Shown: positions 1 through 9,166, counted from the stretch's first letter. The stretch: DNA of 64,000 nt from Gallintestinimicrobium propionicum (GCF_025567525.1 NZ_JAOQJY010000016.1:1-64000), one strand, 5' to 3'. Notes: generated by a model from the letters alone, not told the origin. Translations and numbers: made by a program.

Positions 1-2
1 CG

Positions 3-431
3 TCCCTCTACCCGTTGATTACCTATTATCTGAACAGGCTGAATGACTGGGGGCTTTGCTTCCGGCGGTGCAAGGTCTGTGGAAAATATTTTCTGGCAAA
101 GAGCCAGCGGTATGAGCTGTGCAGCGACAAGTGCCGAAAAGCACAGGCGCTTCAAAACAAGCGGGAATTTGACGAGAGGTCAAGAGAAAATAACTATGAC
201 CTGCTTTATAAAAATGAATGCCAGAACTGGCGCAACAAAATAAACCGGGTAAAAAATACCGCAGGCTTTCCGGCTGACCGTCTGGAAAAAATACAGGCTT
301 CCTTTTCCGACTTTAAGAAAGAAGCCTTACAGAGAAAAAAGGCTGTAAAAACAGGAACGGCCAGCCCGAAAGAATTTACGGACTGGCTGTATCTGCAAAG
401 TAATGTAATTGTGGAACTGACAGAATATTAA
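3..431 (+). CDS. Partial zinc-ribbon-like hypothetical protein (3' end)
   Basis: The reading frame is open from the window edge (the TTG at 15 is only the first possible start), so the gene begins upstream and only its last 143 or so codons are seen. A CKVCGKYF...LCSDKC segment near the start gives a C-x2-C / C-x3-C zinc-ribbon-like pair, followed by a basic, charged helical tail with many Arg, Lys and Glu. The pattern resembles DUF6076-type proteins carried on integrative elements of Firmicutes, but I rely on memory for that. It ends 68 bases before the response-regulator start, with operator repeats between. Function unknown; nucleic-acid binding is a guess from the zinc ribbon. Confidence 0.6.
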   Translation, partial: SLYPLITYYLNRLNDWGLCFRRCKVCGKYFLAKSQRYELCSDKCRKAQALQNKREFDERSRENNYDLLYKNECQNWRNKINRVKNTAGFPADRLEKIQASFSDFKKEALQRKKAVKTGTASPKEFTDWLYLQSNVIVELTEY

Positions 432-443
432 ATTTTTTCTCGT

Positions 444-476
444 TGTGAGGTTTCTGTGACATTTTGCTGATACTAT
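444..476 (+). promoter_or_regulatory. Tandem 11-bp operator and -10 box before the response regulator
   Basis: TGTGAGGTTTC (444-454) is followed directly by TGTGACATTTT (455-465), a tandem direct repeat with 11-bp period. Five bases later comes TACTAT (471-476), a -10-like box. The repeat occupies the -35 position, as expected for an OmpR-family activator. The same arrangement with the same 5-base gap occurs at 2270-2302 before the ABC genes. Confidence 0.7.
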
Positions 477-499
477 AAAAAGAAAAAGGATGTGATACT

Positions 500-1183
500 A
501 TGCGAATACTGGTTGTTGAAGATGACCAGCTTTTGAATAAGACATTAAGCTATAATCTGTCGGCTGTCGGATATTCCGTGGATGGGGCTATGTCAAAGGC
601 TGTTGCCATAAGATTTCTTGAAAAACAGGATTATGATTTAATCGTTTTGGATGTCAATCTGCCAGATGGGAACGGGTTTGATATATGCCATGAGGTAAAA
701 GAACGCCGTCCTGATACCGCCGTGATTTTTCTAACCGCAAATGATATGGAAAGCGATATGCTGAAAGGATTTGAATTGGGCGCAGATGATTATGTAACAA
801 AGCCCTTTCCTATCAGCGTGTTCCAAAAGAAAGTATCTGCTTTACTGAACCGCATTTCAGCACAATCCGGCGGCGATTTCTACGATGACGGGAATTTGTA
901 TATCAATTTTTCCGAATTATCAGCCTGTCTCGCAGGACAGCCGATTACCCTTACATCGTTGGAATATCGTTTATTAAAAGTGCTGACAAGAAATTCTCAA
1001 ACTGTCCTGACACGTCAGGTATTGCTTGAAAAGCTGTGGGATGTAGATGAAAATTATGTGGATGAACACGCACTTACCACAACGATCAGCCGCATCCGCA
1101 GTAAAATTGAAACGAACCAGCATTCCTACATCAAAACCGTTTACGGTATGGGCTATATGTGGATTGGAGGAGCGCAAAAATGA
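500..1183 (+). CDS. OmpR/PhoB-family response regulator
   Basis: This 227-residue cytoplasmic protein is a DNA-binding response regulator. The receiver domain fills residues 1-115: acidic pair in VVEDDQ, phospho-accepting Asp in IVLDVNLPDG, Thr in FLTAND and Lys in VTKPF. A winged-helix Trans_reg_C domain follows at about 130-222, with SLEYRLLKVL and a C-terminal IKTVYGMGYMW. Its TGA overlaps the ATG of the histidine kinase (ATGA), so the two are translationally coupled. Downstream is an ABC exporter, the usual order of Bce-like antimicrobial-peptide sensing and resistance modules. Identical repeat motifs before this gene and before the ABC genes suggest it activates both. The inducer cannot be read from sequence. 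Confidence 0.93.
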   Translation: MRILVVEDDQLLNKTLSYNLSAVGYSVDGAMSKAVAIRFLEKQDYDLIVLDVNLPDGNGFDICHEVKERRPDTAVIFLTANDMESDMLKGFELGADDYVTKPFPISVFQKKVSALLNRISAQSGGDFYDDGNLYINFSELSACLAGQPITLTSLEYRLLKVLTRNSQTVLTRQVLLEKLWDVDENYVDEHALTTTISRIRSKIETNQHSYIKTVYGMGYMWIGGAQK

Positions 1184-2211
1184 TTTCAAAAAAACTCTCC
1201 TTAAATAAAGTCTGCATAATACTGGCAACTACCATTTTACTTTTATCCGTGGTCATGTTTTCGGTTCTATATATCCTGACAAAAGAAATGTCTGTGGTAT
1301 TTTGTAGCATGGCGTTCTGTCTGCTTTTTCTGCTTTGTGTTACTGTTTTTGTGATACTGATACGGCGAAAGCTGACTTTGTTTTCTGAAATACTTTGCTG
1401 CACCTTAGACGAAATGATGAATGGAAAAATAGATATATCACAAGTTGCCGAAGAAGAAAACCTATTTTATAAAATCAATCATCGGCTGGTGCGTCTTTAT
1501 GAGGTTATGCAGGAAAGCAAAAACAGCGTTGCCAGTGAACGAGCTGACTTACAGGAATTGATTTCCGATATTTCTCATCAGGTAAAGACACCGATAGCAA
1601 ACTTAAAAATGGTAAATGCCACCTTATTAGAACAAGAAGTGCCATCGGATAAACAGCGGGAATTTCTGCTTGCCAGTGGCACACAGCTTGATAAACTGGA
1701 TTTCTTAATGCAGGCTATGATAAAAACATCCCGGCTTGAAACGGGTGTTATCTCACTTGAAAAGAAACAGCAGCCCATTTATGATACTCTTGCTATGGCT
1801 CTGGGTGGTATCTTTCTGAACGCTGAAAGGAAGCACATACAAGTTGAAGTAAACTGCCCGGAAACATTGGTTGTTTCCCATGACCGCAAATGGACGGCAG
1901 AAGCCCTATTTAACATATTGGATAATGCAGTTAAGTACACGCCGGAGTACGGTTCTATCCGTGTTTGCGTTGAAAGCTGGGAAATGCACCTGAAAGTCAG
2001 CATCACTGATACCGGCAAAGGTATTCCCGAAAACCAACAGGGAGCAATTTTTAGGCGCTTTTATCGGGAAGAAAATGTCCACGATATAGAGGGAATCGGC
2101 ATTGGGCTGTATCTCGCAAGGGAAATTATTAGCTTGCAGAACGGTTATATACAAGTAACTTCTCAAGTAGGAACAGGCTCAACATTCTCCGTTTTTCTTC
2201 CCCATGAATAA
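1180..2211 (+). CDS. Sensor histidine kinase (HisKA/HATPase)
   Basis: A 343-residue membrane kinase. The start is set at the ATG overlapping the regulator's stop, with GGAGGAG eight bases upstream. Two transmembrane helices lie at about residues 11-33 and 42-60 with almost no extracellular loop, the intramembrane-sensing layout common in kinases that take their signal from an ABC transporter. Then come the H box SDISHQVKTPIANL, N box NILDNAVKYT, G1 DTGKGIP, F box FRRFYRE and G2 GIGIGLYLA. It should phosphorylate the regulator encoded just upstream. The ABC transporter 120 bases downstream is its likely sensory partner, by analogy with Bce-type systems. Confidence 0.93.
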   Translation: MISKKLSLNKVCIILATTILLLSVVMFSVLYILTKEMSVVFCSMAFCLLFLLCVTVFVILIRRKLTLFSEILCCTLDEMMNGKIDISQVAEEENLFYKINHRLVRLYEVMQESKNSVASERADLQELISDISHQVKTPIANLKMVNATLLEQEVPSDKQREFLLASGTQLDKLDFLMQAMIKTSRLETGVISLEKKQQPIYDTLAMALGGIFLNAERKHIQVEVNCPETLVVSHDRKWTAEALFNILDNAVKYTPEYGSIRVCVESWEMHLKVSITDTGKGIPENQQGAIFRRFYREENVHDIEGIGIGLYLAREIISLQNGYIQVTSQVGTGSTFSVFLPHE

Positions 2212-2222
2212 CCTGTTTTTTT

Positions 2223-2248
2223 GAAATGTCACAGGATTGTGACATTTC
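2223..2248. promoter_or_regulatory. Perfect inverted repeat of the TGTGACATTTC half-site
   Basis: GAAATGTCACA (2223-2233) and TGTGACATTTC (2238-2248) form perfect 11-bp arms around a 4-base spacer. The arm is the same half-site used in the two tandem operators, so it is probably a further binding site of the response regulator. It lacks a T-run, which argues against a terminator. Confidence 0.55.
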
Positions 2249-2269
2249 AGGGCAATTTATTATGTCGGC

Positions 2270-2302
2270 TGTGACATTTCTGTGAGGATTGCCCTTTATA
2301 AT
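2270..2302 (+). promoter_or_regulatory. Tandem operator and -10 box before the ABC genes
   Basis: TGTGACATTTC (2270-2280) is followed by TGTGAGGATTG (2281-2291), then after five bases a consensus TATAAT (2297-2302). The geometry is identical to that before the response regulator (444-476), so this is the probable regulator-dependent promoter of the ABC transporter pair. Confidence 0.75.
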
Positions 2303-2333
2303 GAAGCCATCACAAGAAAGGATGGTGTTCTCT

Positions 2334-2999
2334 ATGAGCATTTTAGAAACAAAAAACTTGAAAAAATACTATGGCACCGAGCCGAATATCACAAAAGCTC
2401 TGGATGGTGTAACTCTCACTGTCGAACAGGGAGAATTTGTTGCCATTGTGGGAACTTCCGGCAGCGGAAAATCCACATTGCTCAATATGATGGGGGGCTT
2501 GGATGTTCCCACTTCCGGTAATGTAAAGGTCAAGGGAAAAGATTTGTCAGGGCTGAACGATGAACAGCTTACGATTTTCCGCAGACGCAATATCGGTTTT
2601 ATTTTCCAGAACTATAACCTTGTTCCCGTTCTCAATGTATATGAAAACATTGTTTTGCCCGTAGAATTGGATGGCGATACAGTAGATAAAAATTTCATGG
2701 ACGAAGTTGTGCAAATGCTGGCACTCGGCGATAAGCTGCAAAATATGCCGAACAACTTATCCGGCGGTCAGCAACAGCGTGTAGCGATTGCTCGCGCCCT
2801 TGTCTCAAAGCCTGCCATTATATTAGCCGATGAACCAACGGGCAATCTTGACAGTAAAACAAGCAGCGATGTATTGGGACTGTTGAAAGTAACAAGCCAG
2901 AAATTTCATCAAACGATTGTGATGATTACCCACAATAGCGAGATCGCCCAGCTTGCAGATCGTATTGTCCGCATTGAGGACGGGAAAATTGCAGAATAA
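2334..2999 (+). CDS. ABC transporter ATPase, MacB/LolD/BceA-like
   Basis: A 221-residue nucleotide-binding subunit. The start is placed at 2334 behind GAAAGGATGG; an in-frame TTG at 2289 lies inside the promoter and is excluded. Walker A is GTSGSGKST, the Q loop is FIFQNYNLVP, the signature is LSGGQQQRVAIARAL, Walker B is IILADEPTGNLD and the switch His is in VMITHNSEIA. PTGNLDS and the short length are typical of the MacB/FtsE/BceA group that works with FtsX-type permeases. The large permease follows 14 bases downstream. Together with the upstream two-component system this should be an export or target-protection module against cell-envelope peptides. The substrate is unknown. Confidence 0.93.
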   Translation: MSILETKNLKKYYGTEPNITKALDGVTLTVEQGEFVAIVGTSGSGKSTLLNMMGGLDVPTSGNVKVKGKDLSGLNDEQLTIFRRRNIGFIFQNYNLVPVLNVYENIVLPVELDGDTVDKNFMDEVVQMLALGDKLQNMPNNLSGGQQQRVAIARALVSKPAIILADEPTGNLDSKTSSDVLGLLKVTSQKFHQTIVMITHNSEIAQLADRIVRIEDGKIAE

Positions 3000-3013
3000 G
3001 GGGGGCAAAAACT

Positions 3014-5590
3014 ATGAATGATATTTTATTTGGAAATAGCAATCGCCCTGTTATCAAAAAATTATCCAACCGTTATTTCAAAGCAGGAAAGAGTAGAAAT
3101 ATCATTGCAATTATTGCAATCGCTCTAACTACTATACTCTTTACAACCATTTTTACATTAGGCTCTGGTTTGATAGATACCGTTCACGACCAAAATATCA
3201 GAAAACAAGGTGGCGACGGTCAAGCGGTTTTGAATTATATAAGCGATGAGGTTTTTGATAATATAAAAGGCAATGAGATGATTGAACAGATTGCCTATAC
3301 AAAGGCAGTGTCTTATCATATCAATAATCCCGGACTGGAAAAATGGCGTGCTGATATGTGGTTTATGGACGATACTGCTTTGAAGTTTGCACGGTATGAG
3401 CCAACAACGGGACACCGTCCTGAAGCAGAGAATGAAATTATGGCTGATACCAAAACGCTGGACGCACTTGGTATTCCTGCTGAAATCGGAGCAACCGTAA
3501 CTTTGGACTATCAAATTAAAGGAATTTCATATTCAAAGAATTTTGTACTATGCGGATTTTGGGAAACAGACAGTCTAAGTAATATTGGACGACTTATTGT
3601 TTCTAAAGCCTTTGTTGACAATAATTCTGAACTTTTAACATACACCTATCCCGAAGATAATGACTATTCCGGCGTAGTCGCCGCTTATGTTATGTTTCAT
3701 GGAAACGGAGCTATCGAATCAAAATTACATCAGCTTCTTGCTGAAACGGGCTATACTTGTGATACTATGGGCGGAAGTCCATCAGATGACAATTATGTGA
3801 TCGCTCGTGTTAGTCCTGCATATCAAGGCAGTAACTTTTTAGAAAATCCAGCTTTATTGATTTCGGGGATTGTTGGCATACTTTTAATTATGATAACAGG
3901 GTATTTGATTATATATAATATTTTCCAAATCTCTGTCATTCAAGATATTCAATCCTACGGACAGCTTAAAACTTTAGGCACAACAAAACGACAAATAAAG
4001 AAACTTATCAGCAAACAGGCTATGTTACTTTCCTTTATCGGTATTCCATTCGGCTTGCTAATTGGTTTCTTTGTTGGACGAGCACTAGTACCATTTTTAA
4101 TGAACGGCACAGTTTATGCTTCGGACGCAGGAGTAAAAGTAACTGCTAATCCAATTATTTTTATCGGAGCTGCTTTATTTGCACTTGTTACAGTGATTAT
4201 TAGCGTAAATAAGCCTGCCAAAATAGCAGGTTCAGTATCGCCTATTGAAGCAATCCGCTATACCGAAAATGACGCAACAGCATTTCAAGGCAAAAAGACG
4301 TCTAATAAAAAGTCTATACATGGAGCCAAAATTCATCGCATGGCATTATCAAATCTTGGTCGGAACAAGAAACGTACAATTTTGGTTATTATTTCTATGA
4401 CTTTGAGTTTGGTATTATTCAACACTGTATTCACACTTGCAAGCGGCTTTGATGTGGAAAAATATGTAGAGAAATTTGTAAACAAGGATTTCATCATCTC
4501 TACTGCGGATTACTTCAATTTTAAGTTTGGAAATAGCGACAGCAAAAATGACCTTTCCACTTCTTTTATTGAAGCAGTTAAGCAAAATCCGGCATTTGAT
4601 GAGGGTGGCGAGTTATATACTACAAAGATTTTGGAAGAAGCATTTTCTGTCGAGAATGGAGTTACCTCAAATTATAACAAAGACGCTGAGGGAAATCCTT
4701 TGGTTCAATTATATGGAGCAGATGATTTTTTACTGAACTCAATGGATGTTATAGAGGGAACGATTGATTGGGAAGCATTAAAATCCGGGAACTATGTACT
4801 GTATGCCCTGACCGCTGATGACAATGGAAACATTATTGATGACCCTAATATTCATGTTGGCGATACACTTCACTTCAATCATGTACAAATGAACGGACTT
4901 TCCAGTAGTATAGATAATAACTTTGACTGCAAGGTTATGGCAAAGGTGCTAATCAATGAAAACACCGATACGATAAGAAGTACCGGATTTGCAAAGTTCT
5001 ATATGCCGACGGATGTTTTCTTACCTCTTTGCGAGCAACCTCATTTGGTTAGCTTCCCATTCAATGTAGTTGACGGTATGGAAGCTGATATGGAGGAATT
5101 TTTGAGCAGCTATGTTGAGGACATTGAGCCGAGTATGAATTACGACTCTAAACAAACGTATATCAATTCCTTTAATGATTTAACCTCTCTGATTATTACC
5201 ATAGGGGGAGCGTTAAGCATTATCATTGGCTTAATAGGAATTACAAATTTTGTAAACTCTGTTCTTACCAGCATTATTACACGAAGAAAAGAACTTGCCA
5301 TGCTTCAAAGTATTGGTATGACAGGAAAACAGCTAAAGAAAATGCTGTCATTTGAAGGCTTATACTATGCTGCGGGAACAGTTGTTGCGTCAATCGTATT
5401 TGGTTCTCTGGTATCGGTTATCATTGTAAGAGCAATTTCAAATAGCATTTGGTTTTTCACTTATAAATTTGTTATTTTCCCTATGTTTGTTATCTATCCA
5501 TTTTTGATTGCGCTAACGGTTATTATTCCGGCAATCATATATCGAAAGATCGCAAAAACAAGTATTATAGAACGGCTTCATCAAAACTAA
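3014..5590 (+). CDS. ABC transporter permease with two FtsX domains
   Basis: An 858-residue membrane subunit, starting behind GGGGGGC. Eight hydrophobic segments fall into two 4-helix halves: one helix near residues 34-56 and three near 280-400, then one near 455-480 and three near 720-850. Each half carries an FtsX-like core (VIQDIQSYGQLKTLGTTKRQIKK, here shortened in meaning to the QLKTLGTT and ELAMLQSIGMT coupling motifs). Large extracytoplasmic loops lie after the first helix of each half. BceB proteins have ten helices and one big loop, so this protein is closer to the two-FtsX type often found beside BceRS-like regulators. It should form the pore with the preceding ATPase. Confidence 0.9.
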   Translation: MNDILFGNSNRPVIKKLSNRYFKAGKSRNIIAIIAIALTTILFTTIFTLGSGLIDTVHDQNIRKQGGDGQAVLNYISDEVFDNIKGNEMIEQIAYTKAVSYHINNPGLEKWRADMWFMDDTALKFARYEPTTGHRPEAENEIMADTKTLDALGIPAEIGATVTLDYQIKGISYSKNFVLCGFWETDSLSNIGRLIVSKAFVDNNSELLTYTYPEDNDYSGVVAAYVMFHGNGAIESKLHQLLAETGYTCDTMGGSPSDDNYVIARVSPAYQGSNFLENPALLISGIVGILLIMITGYLIIYNIFQISVIQDIQSYGQLKTLGTTKRQIKKLISKQAMLLSFIGIPFGLLIGFFVGRALVPFLMNGTVYASDAGVKVTANPIIFIGAALFALVTVIISVNKPAKIAGSVSPIEAIRYTENDATAFQGKKTSNKKSIHGAKIHRMALSNLGRNKKRTILVIISMTLSLVLFNTVFTLASGFDVEKYVEKFVNKDFIISTADYFNFKFGNSDSKNDLSTSFIEAVKQNPAFDEGGELYTTKILEEAFSVENGVTSNYNKDAEGNPLVQLYGADDFLLNSMDVIEGTIDWEALKSGNYVLYALTADDNGNIIDDPNIHVGDTLHFNHVQMNGLSSSIDNNFDCKVMAKVLINENTDTIRSTGFAKFYMPTDVFLPLCEQPHLVSFPFNVVDGMEADMEEFLSSYVEDIEPSMNYDSKQTYINSFNDLTSLIITIGGALSIIIGLIGITNFVNSVLTSIITRRKELAMLQSIGMTGKQLKKMLSFEGLYYAAGTVVASIVFGSLVSVIIVRAISNSIWFFTYKFVIFPMFVIYPFLIALTVIIPAIIYRKIAKTSIIERLHQN

Positions 5591-5600
5591 ATAATATAGA

Positions 5601-5639
5601 AAAGCTGGAAGCAAAATTAAGTCTGCTTCCAGCTTTTTT
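5601..5639 (+). terminator. Rho-independent terminator of the ABC operon
   Basis: AAAGCTGGAAGCA (5601-5613) pairs with TGCTTCCAGCTTT (5624-5636), followed by a T-run. The 13-bp stem lies 10 bases after the permease stop and closes the regulator-kinase-ABC unit. Confidence 0.9.
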
Positions 5640-5712
5640 GTATTTGCTATTGTATGTGGTTGACTAAGGAATATTGTTTAAGCGTGAGTTTGTGATATTG
5701 GGTGTGGTATCT

Positions 5713-5838
5713 TTAACTATGGGAAACTCCTGTTTCGTATTTTGAAAGTGTCTGTCTGCTTATACCAATCTTTTCGGCCAGCTCATCCTGCGAAAATCCA
5801 TGCATTTTACGCAGGGATACAAGGTTGTCTTTAAACAT
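5713..5838 (-). pseudogene. Remnant of an XRE-family regulator (helix-turn-helix only)
   Basis: A 41-codon frame starts at an ATG that overlaps the end of the acyltransferase gene. It encodes a clean Cro/CI helix-turn-helix: LVSLRKMHGFSQDELAEKIG, then ISRQTLSKYETG, then a stop after VSHS. Such regulators normally continue another 25 or more residues (dimerisation or fourth and fifth helices). No continuation is visible in the other frames downstream. I read it as the 5' stub of a truncated regulator; a functional mini-protein is less likely. Confidence 0.6.
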
Positions 5839-6919
5839 CTTTTTTCTCCTTTTTCAGTCCTAATACACACCAACAAATAATCGGTATCCTTCTGATGATT
5901 TCATACAAAAGCAATGCTCCTGCAAATGCACTGATTCCCACAACTATATAGACAATTCCTTCCGGAAGTTCTGATGTAAAACTTCTAAGGTAATAAGCTG
6001 CACAAGCTAATGGAAGATAATGAAAAACATAAATTCCCCAGGATTTTTTTAACATCCATCTTGATACTTTGTTTTCCGCATTCCCATATTTTTTCATAAA
6101 TGCCAAAATCGCAAGAATTGAAAACCAACAATAAATACAGGCAGGCAGATTATTAAGCACAGGAGCTACCGCATAATTTTCACCAAAATAATATATTGTG
6201 TAGAATATTCCTGTTGCACCAGCCACAATCAAAAAAATCCCCCACCATTTACTTAAGCGTTCAACAACCTCATCATGTGAAAAAATAAAATAACCTGTAA
6301 AAAAACAGAACCCGTAAATTCCAAACCGGTACACAGTTACTACCGGCGTATTAAGAACTTGTGAGAATCCATATACACAGACAGTTAACAAAACCATCAG
6401 CCATACTGGTGTTTTTTCTCCTTTTTTCCAGATACGATCCCTTTCAAATTTTCTCACCAGCAGCAGAAGCATCGAAAAAATCCATAACACCTGTATATAC
6501 CAAAGAACGCCGATTCCTGATATAGCCATGATCATATACCGAACTATTCCTGGAACTGACTCAAAACTTTCCAAAGCACCGTTGATTTTCATATTATAAT
6601 ATCCCAATATCCATTGAAAAACAAAAAGTCCAACGGTGGAAGGAACCAACAGCTTGCGTGTTTTATCTCGAATAAATTCTTTTACATTATGCTTTTCCAT
6701 ATAATATCTGACTGTCATACCAGACACCGTAAATAACAAAGCCATCATCCAGGGATATACAAAATATTGAAAAGCATCCTGCAGCTGCTGTTCTTTAAAC
6801 GGACCGATTACTCCAAACGGCTGGACACCGTTATACATATAAATCACGTGATAAATTACAACAATGCAGACCGTGATCCAGCGAATATTATCCAGATATA
6901 TTCTTCTTGTGTTATCCAT
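5831..6919 (-). CDS. Acyltransferase-3 family membrane protein
   Basis: A 362-residue integral membrane protein. The start is the ATG behind AAGGTGGG; an upstream ATG at 6997 has no ribosome site. The N-terminus RRIYLDNIRWITVCIVVIYH gives the Acyl_transf_3 signature, with the catalytic-type His at its end, and at least nine further hydrophobic segments follow, ending in a basic tail. The family moves acetyl or other acyl groups onto sugars or cell-wall polymers on the outer face of the membrane. The substrate is not deducible. The XRE remnant overlaps its 3' end, and its upstream neighbours on the same strand are metabolic enzymes of the accessory region. Confidence 0.85.
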   Translation of the reverse strand: MDNTRRIYLDNIRWITVCIVVIYHVIYMYNGVQPFGVIGPFKEQQLQDAFQYFVYPWMMALLFTVSGMTVRYYMEKHNVKEFIRDKTRKLLVPSTVGLFVFQWILGYYNMKINGALESFESVPGIVRYMIMAISGIGVLWYIQVLWIFSMLLLLVRKFERDRIWKKGEKTPVWLMVLLTVCVYGFSQVLNTPVVTVYRFGIYGFCFFTGYFIFSHDEVVERLSKWWGIFLIVAGATGIFYTIYYFGENYAVAPVLNNLPACIYCWFSILAILAFMKKYGNAENKVSRWMLKKSWGIYVFHYLPLACAAYYLRSFTSELPEGIVYIVVGISAFAGALLLYEIIRRIPIICWCVLGLKKEKKDV

Positions 6920-7071
6920 ATTTTTCCCACCTTTGCAATTATTTTTAACATATTTTAGCATATAAAAAGTGGCCTTACGACCAACTTCCCTTAACATTAT
7001 CTACTCAATTTTGTTAAAAATCGTTGCATTATGCTATCCCTTTATTCACAGCTTATTCTATTTCTTCTCAT

Positions 7072-7099
7072 AAAAAAGATGCCAGGATTTCTCCTGACA
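7072..7099 (-). terminator. Terminator for the minus-strand hydrolase/GrpB-remnant unit
   Basis: On the minus strand TGTCAGGA (7099-7092) pairs with TCCTGGCA (7087-7080) around a short loop and runs into TCTTTTTT. It lies about 85 bases past the GrpB remnant. Confidence 0.7.
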
Positions 7100-7183
7100 C
7101 CTCACAGTTGGTCTTCTTGCCCTACCTACGGCTGCCTGTGAATGTCAGAAATCAACTTCTGTGCATCATAGGTCACTCCTCTT

Positions 7184-7466
7184 TCATTTGCGTGAAATTT
7201 TGTTTATCATATTCTGTTTGCCTTTCGTGTATGCGACCCTGTCATCTGCATACTTACTTTCAAGTTCTTCCTTTAATTTTTCATACTGCAATGCCACATT
7301 CTCATTGGCATTAAGATAATCCCTGAAATGAATATAATTCTTCCATTCGGTTCCGTTCCATTTTACAATATGAATATGATGTGTTCTGATATCCGCCTCC
7401 ATATTACCCATTACATAGAGCAATTGACATTCTACATCTGAACCTCGATAAAATATTCCCTCTTGT
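7184..7466 (-). pseudogene. 3' remnant of a GrpB-family gene
   Basis: The frame encodes the C-terminal half of a GrpB (UPF0157) protein: GIFYRGSDVE, DIRTHHIHIVKWNG, NYIHFRDYLNANEN and ELESKYADD. It matches the complete copy at 17949-18464 almost residue for residue. Just before GIFYRG the frame reads QK, then a TAA stop and CAA where the intact copy reads QKEG, so it is interrupted. The N-terminal half is gone, replaced by the end of the nitrilase-like gene. A decayed duplicate, not a gene. Confidence 0.85.
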
Positions 7467-7476
7467 TACTTCTGAT

Positions 7477-8319
7477 CTATCTATTCTGACCATCCCTTAT
7501 AAATGGTTCCTTGATTTCTTTACTTAACAACTGACTGTATGCTTCTACCTTACGAAATGTGTTTCCTAACATTTCCCGATTCCTATATTCTCTAATAGCT
7601 TCCATATCAAACTCCGCATATAAAATCCCCTCTGTCTTATCGTCAGCCAGCAAAACTGTGTTATCAACACAGTTTCCATTTCTATCCCAACAAATGGGAT
7701 TAAATGCACAGGAACATCCAGCATTATCTCCATTCGGATTTGCCATAGCAACTGCGACCATATTTTCATATGCTCTTGTAGAAAGTGCACTTACTCTTGG
7801 CTGCATAGAACCACAATCATTCGGTACAAGAATAACCTCTGCACCTTTCAGCATCAGTATTTTTGCGCTTTCCGGATACTCTCTGTCATAACAGATCATA
7901 ATGCCTAATTGTGTTCCTTCAAAATCGCACACCTTAAACTCTTTCCCTGACTCAACATTTTTTTCATCTGCAAAATCACATGTATGTACTTTAGAATACT
8001 TCATCAATATATTACCCGATTTGTCGATAACAAAGGCTGAGTTCTGCGGTTGTTTATTGCCTTTTGTAAACGCAGTAAGTACTACGCCTACTTTATATTT
8101 TTTAGCATTCTCACATATTTTTGCAATTCTTAGATCATCATCTGCAATGCTTTTTTCATATGACATAGGCAAATCATATCCTGTAATAAAACATTCCGGC
8201 AGCAAAAGAATATCTGCCTGGTTTTCCGAAGCCTCTTTCATTGCCATAATGATACTTTCAATGTTCTTATCTATTTGTGCATGAATGGCACGTTTTTGTA
8301 ATATTGCAACCTTAAACAT
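7477..8319 (-). CDS. Carbon-nitrogen hydrolase (nitrilase superfamily)
   Basis: A 280-residue cytosolic enzyme; the start is behind AAGGAGG, nine residues inside the longest frame. The family's Glu-Lys-Cys triad is visible: Glu in LLLPECFITGYD, Lys in MKYSKVHTC and Cys in GIMICYDREYPE. The superfamily hydrolyses amide or nitrile C-N bonds (omega-amidases, carbamoylputrescine amidase, formamidases and others). The substrate here cannot be assigned. It belongs to a same-strand row with a histidine phosphatase and the GrpB remnant, all AT-rich, consistent with transferred cargo. Confidence 0.9.
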   Translation of the reverse strand: MFKVAILQKRAIHAQIDKNIESIIMAMKEASENQADILLLPECFITGYDLPMSYEKSIADDDLRIAKICENAKKYKVGVVLTAFTKGNKQPQNSAFVIDKSGNILMKYSKVHTCDFADEKNVESGKEFKVCDFEGTQLGIMICYDREYPESAKILMLKGAEVILVPNDCGSMQPRVSALSTRAYENMVAVAMANPNGDNAGCSCAFNPICWDRNGNCVDNTVLLADDKTEGILYAEFDMEAIREYRNREMLGNTFRKVEAYSQLLSKEIKEPFIRDGQNR

Positions 8320-8444
8320 TTTTATTTCCTCCTTGAAAAATTCCACTTCCCTGGAGAAGTTGATACCCTTGTTCTTTTCATCTCTTTACGCCAATCTCAA
8401 TATTATGACTGCAGAATTCTTCACCGAGCATTTTTATCCGCATG

Positions 8445-9089
8445 CTATCTACCCTTAAATTCCTTCTCTATATGACAATGTTCCTGTTTGGCAGCCAACT
8501 TAAAACTGTAAAGCGGACATTCAGATTCCGTTTTCGCTTCTTTCTCAGGAACACAGGTTGCGTTACAACTGCTTTCAAAGTCCAGTTCGATAATATATGG
8601 CATCCAATCTATAATTCGCAGAAAATCTTCACAGCCAAAATTATTATCATAAAAATTCAATATCGTACTAAGGGCAGTACCATGGGTTCCTATAACAATA
8701 TCTTTATCCGTATTATCTGACAAAATCTCATTCAGTGCCTCTATGTTACGATTTTGCACCATAGCAATAGACTCTCCGCCTTCTTCATGATAATTATGGT
8801 CAGCCCATCGTTTCCGGAACATTCCGTGGTTGTTTCCATCAGGTCCCTTTTCACGCTCCCTCAATCTCTCATCTGTTATAATCTCTTTTGTGAAAAAATC
8901 TGCTGCCTCTGCAATGGTTTCCACGCTACGTTTATACGGACTGCAATAAAACGCATCTATTTTCTTATCCTTCAAAAATCCCAGCACAATTGCAGAATCT
9001 TTCTTACCTTCTTCCGTCAAAGGTCTTGTCCTGTCATCTTCCCAATCGTGTTCCGGCTGCGCGTGACGGACGAAATAAACTCTTGTCAT
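8445..9089 (-). CDS. Histidine phosphatase family protein
   Basis: A 214-residue protein of the phosphoglycerate-mutase-like superfamily. The phospho-accepting RHA motif is at the very start (VYFVRHAQPEHD), a conserved RP...EEGKKD follows, then CSPYKRSVETIAEAA, and the second catalytic His is in VIGTHGTALS. Such proteins remove phosphates from small metabolites or act on sugar phosphates. The C-terminal 30 residues are Cys- and Lys-rich and look variable. The substrate is unknown. The upstream gene is 78 bases away on the same strand. Confidence 0.9.
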   Translation of the reverse strand: MTRVYFVRHAQPEHDWEDDRTRPLTEEGKKDSAIVLGFLKDKKIDAFYCSPYKRSVETIAEAADFFTKEIITDERLREREKGPDGNNHGMFRKRWADHNYHEEGGESIAMVQNRNIEALNEILSDNTDKDIVIGTHGTALSTILNFYDNNFGCEDFLRIIDWMPYIIELDFESSCNATCVPEKEAKTESECPLYSFKLAAKQEHCHIEKEFKGR

Positions 9090-9166
9090 TTGATCAGCTC
9101 CATTCCATCTACCATTACCTTTACAGGCTTTCTCTTAGGAATAATCCTAACCGTTCCATCACCTGC

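Noticed and set aside
974..1403. Minus-strand frames across the response regulator and kinase
   Set aside because: They are antisense to clear genes, lack ribosome sites and show no protein-like composition.
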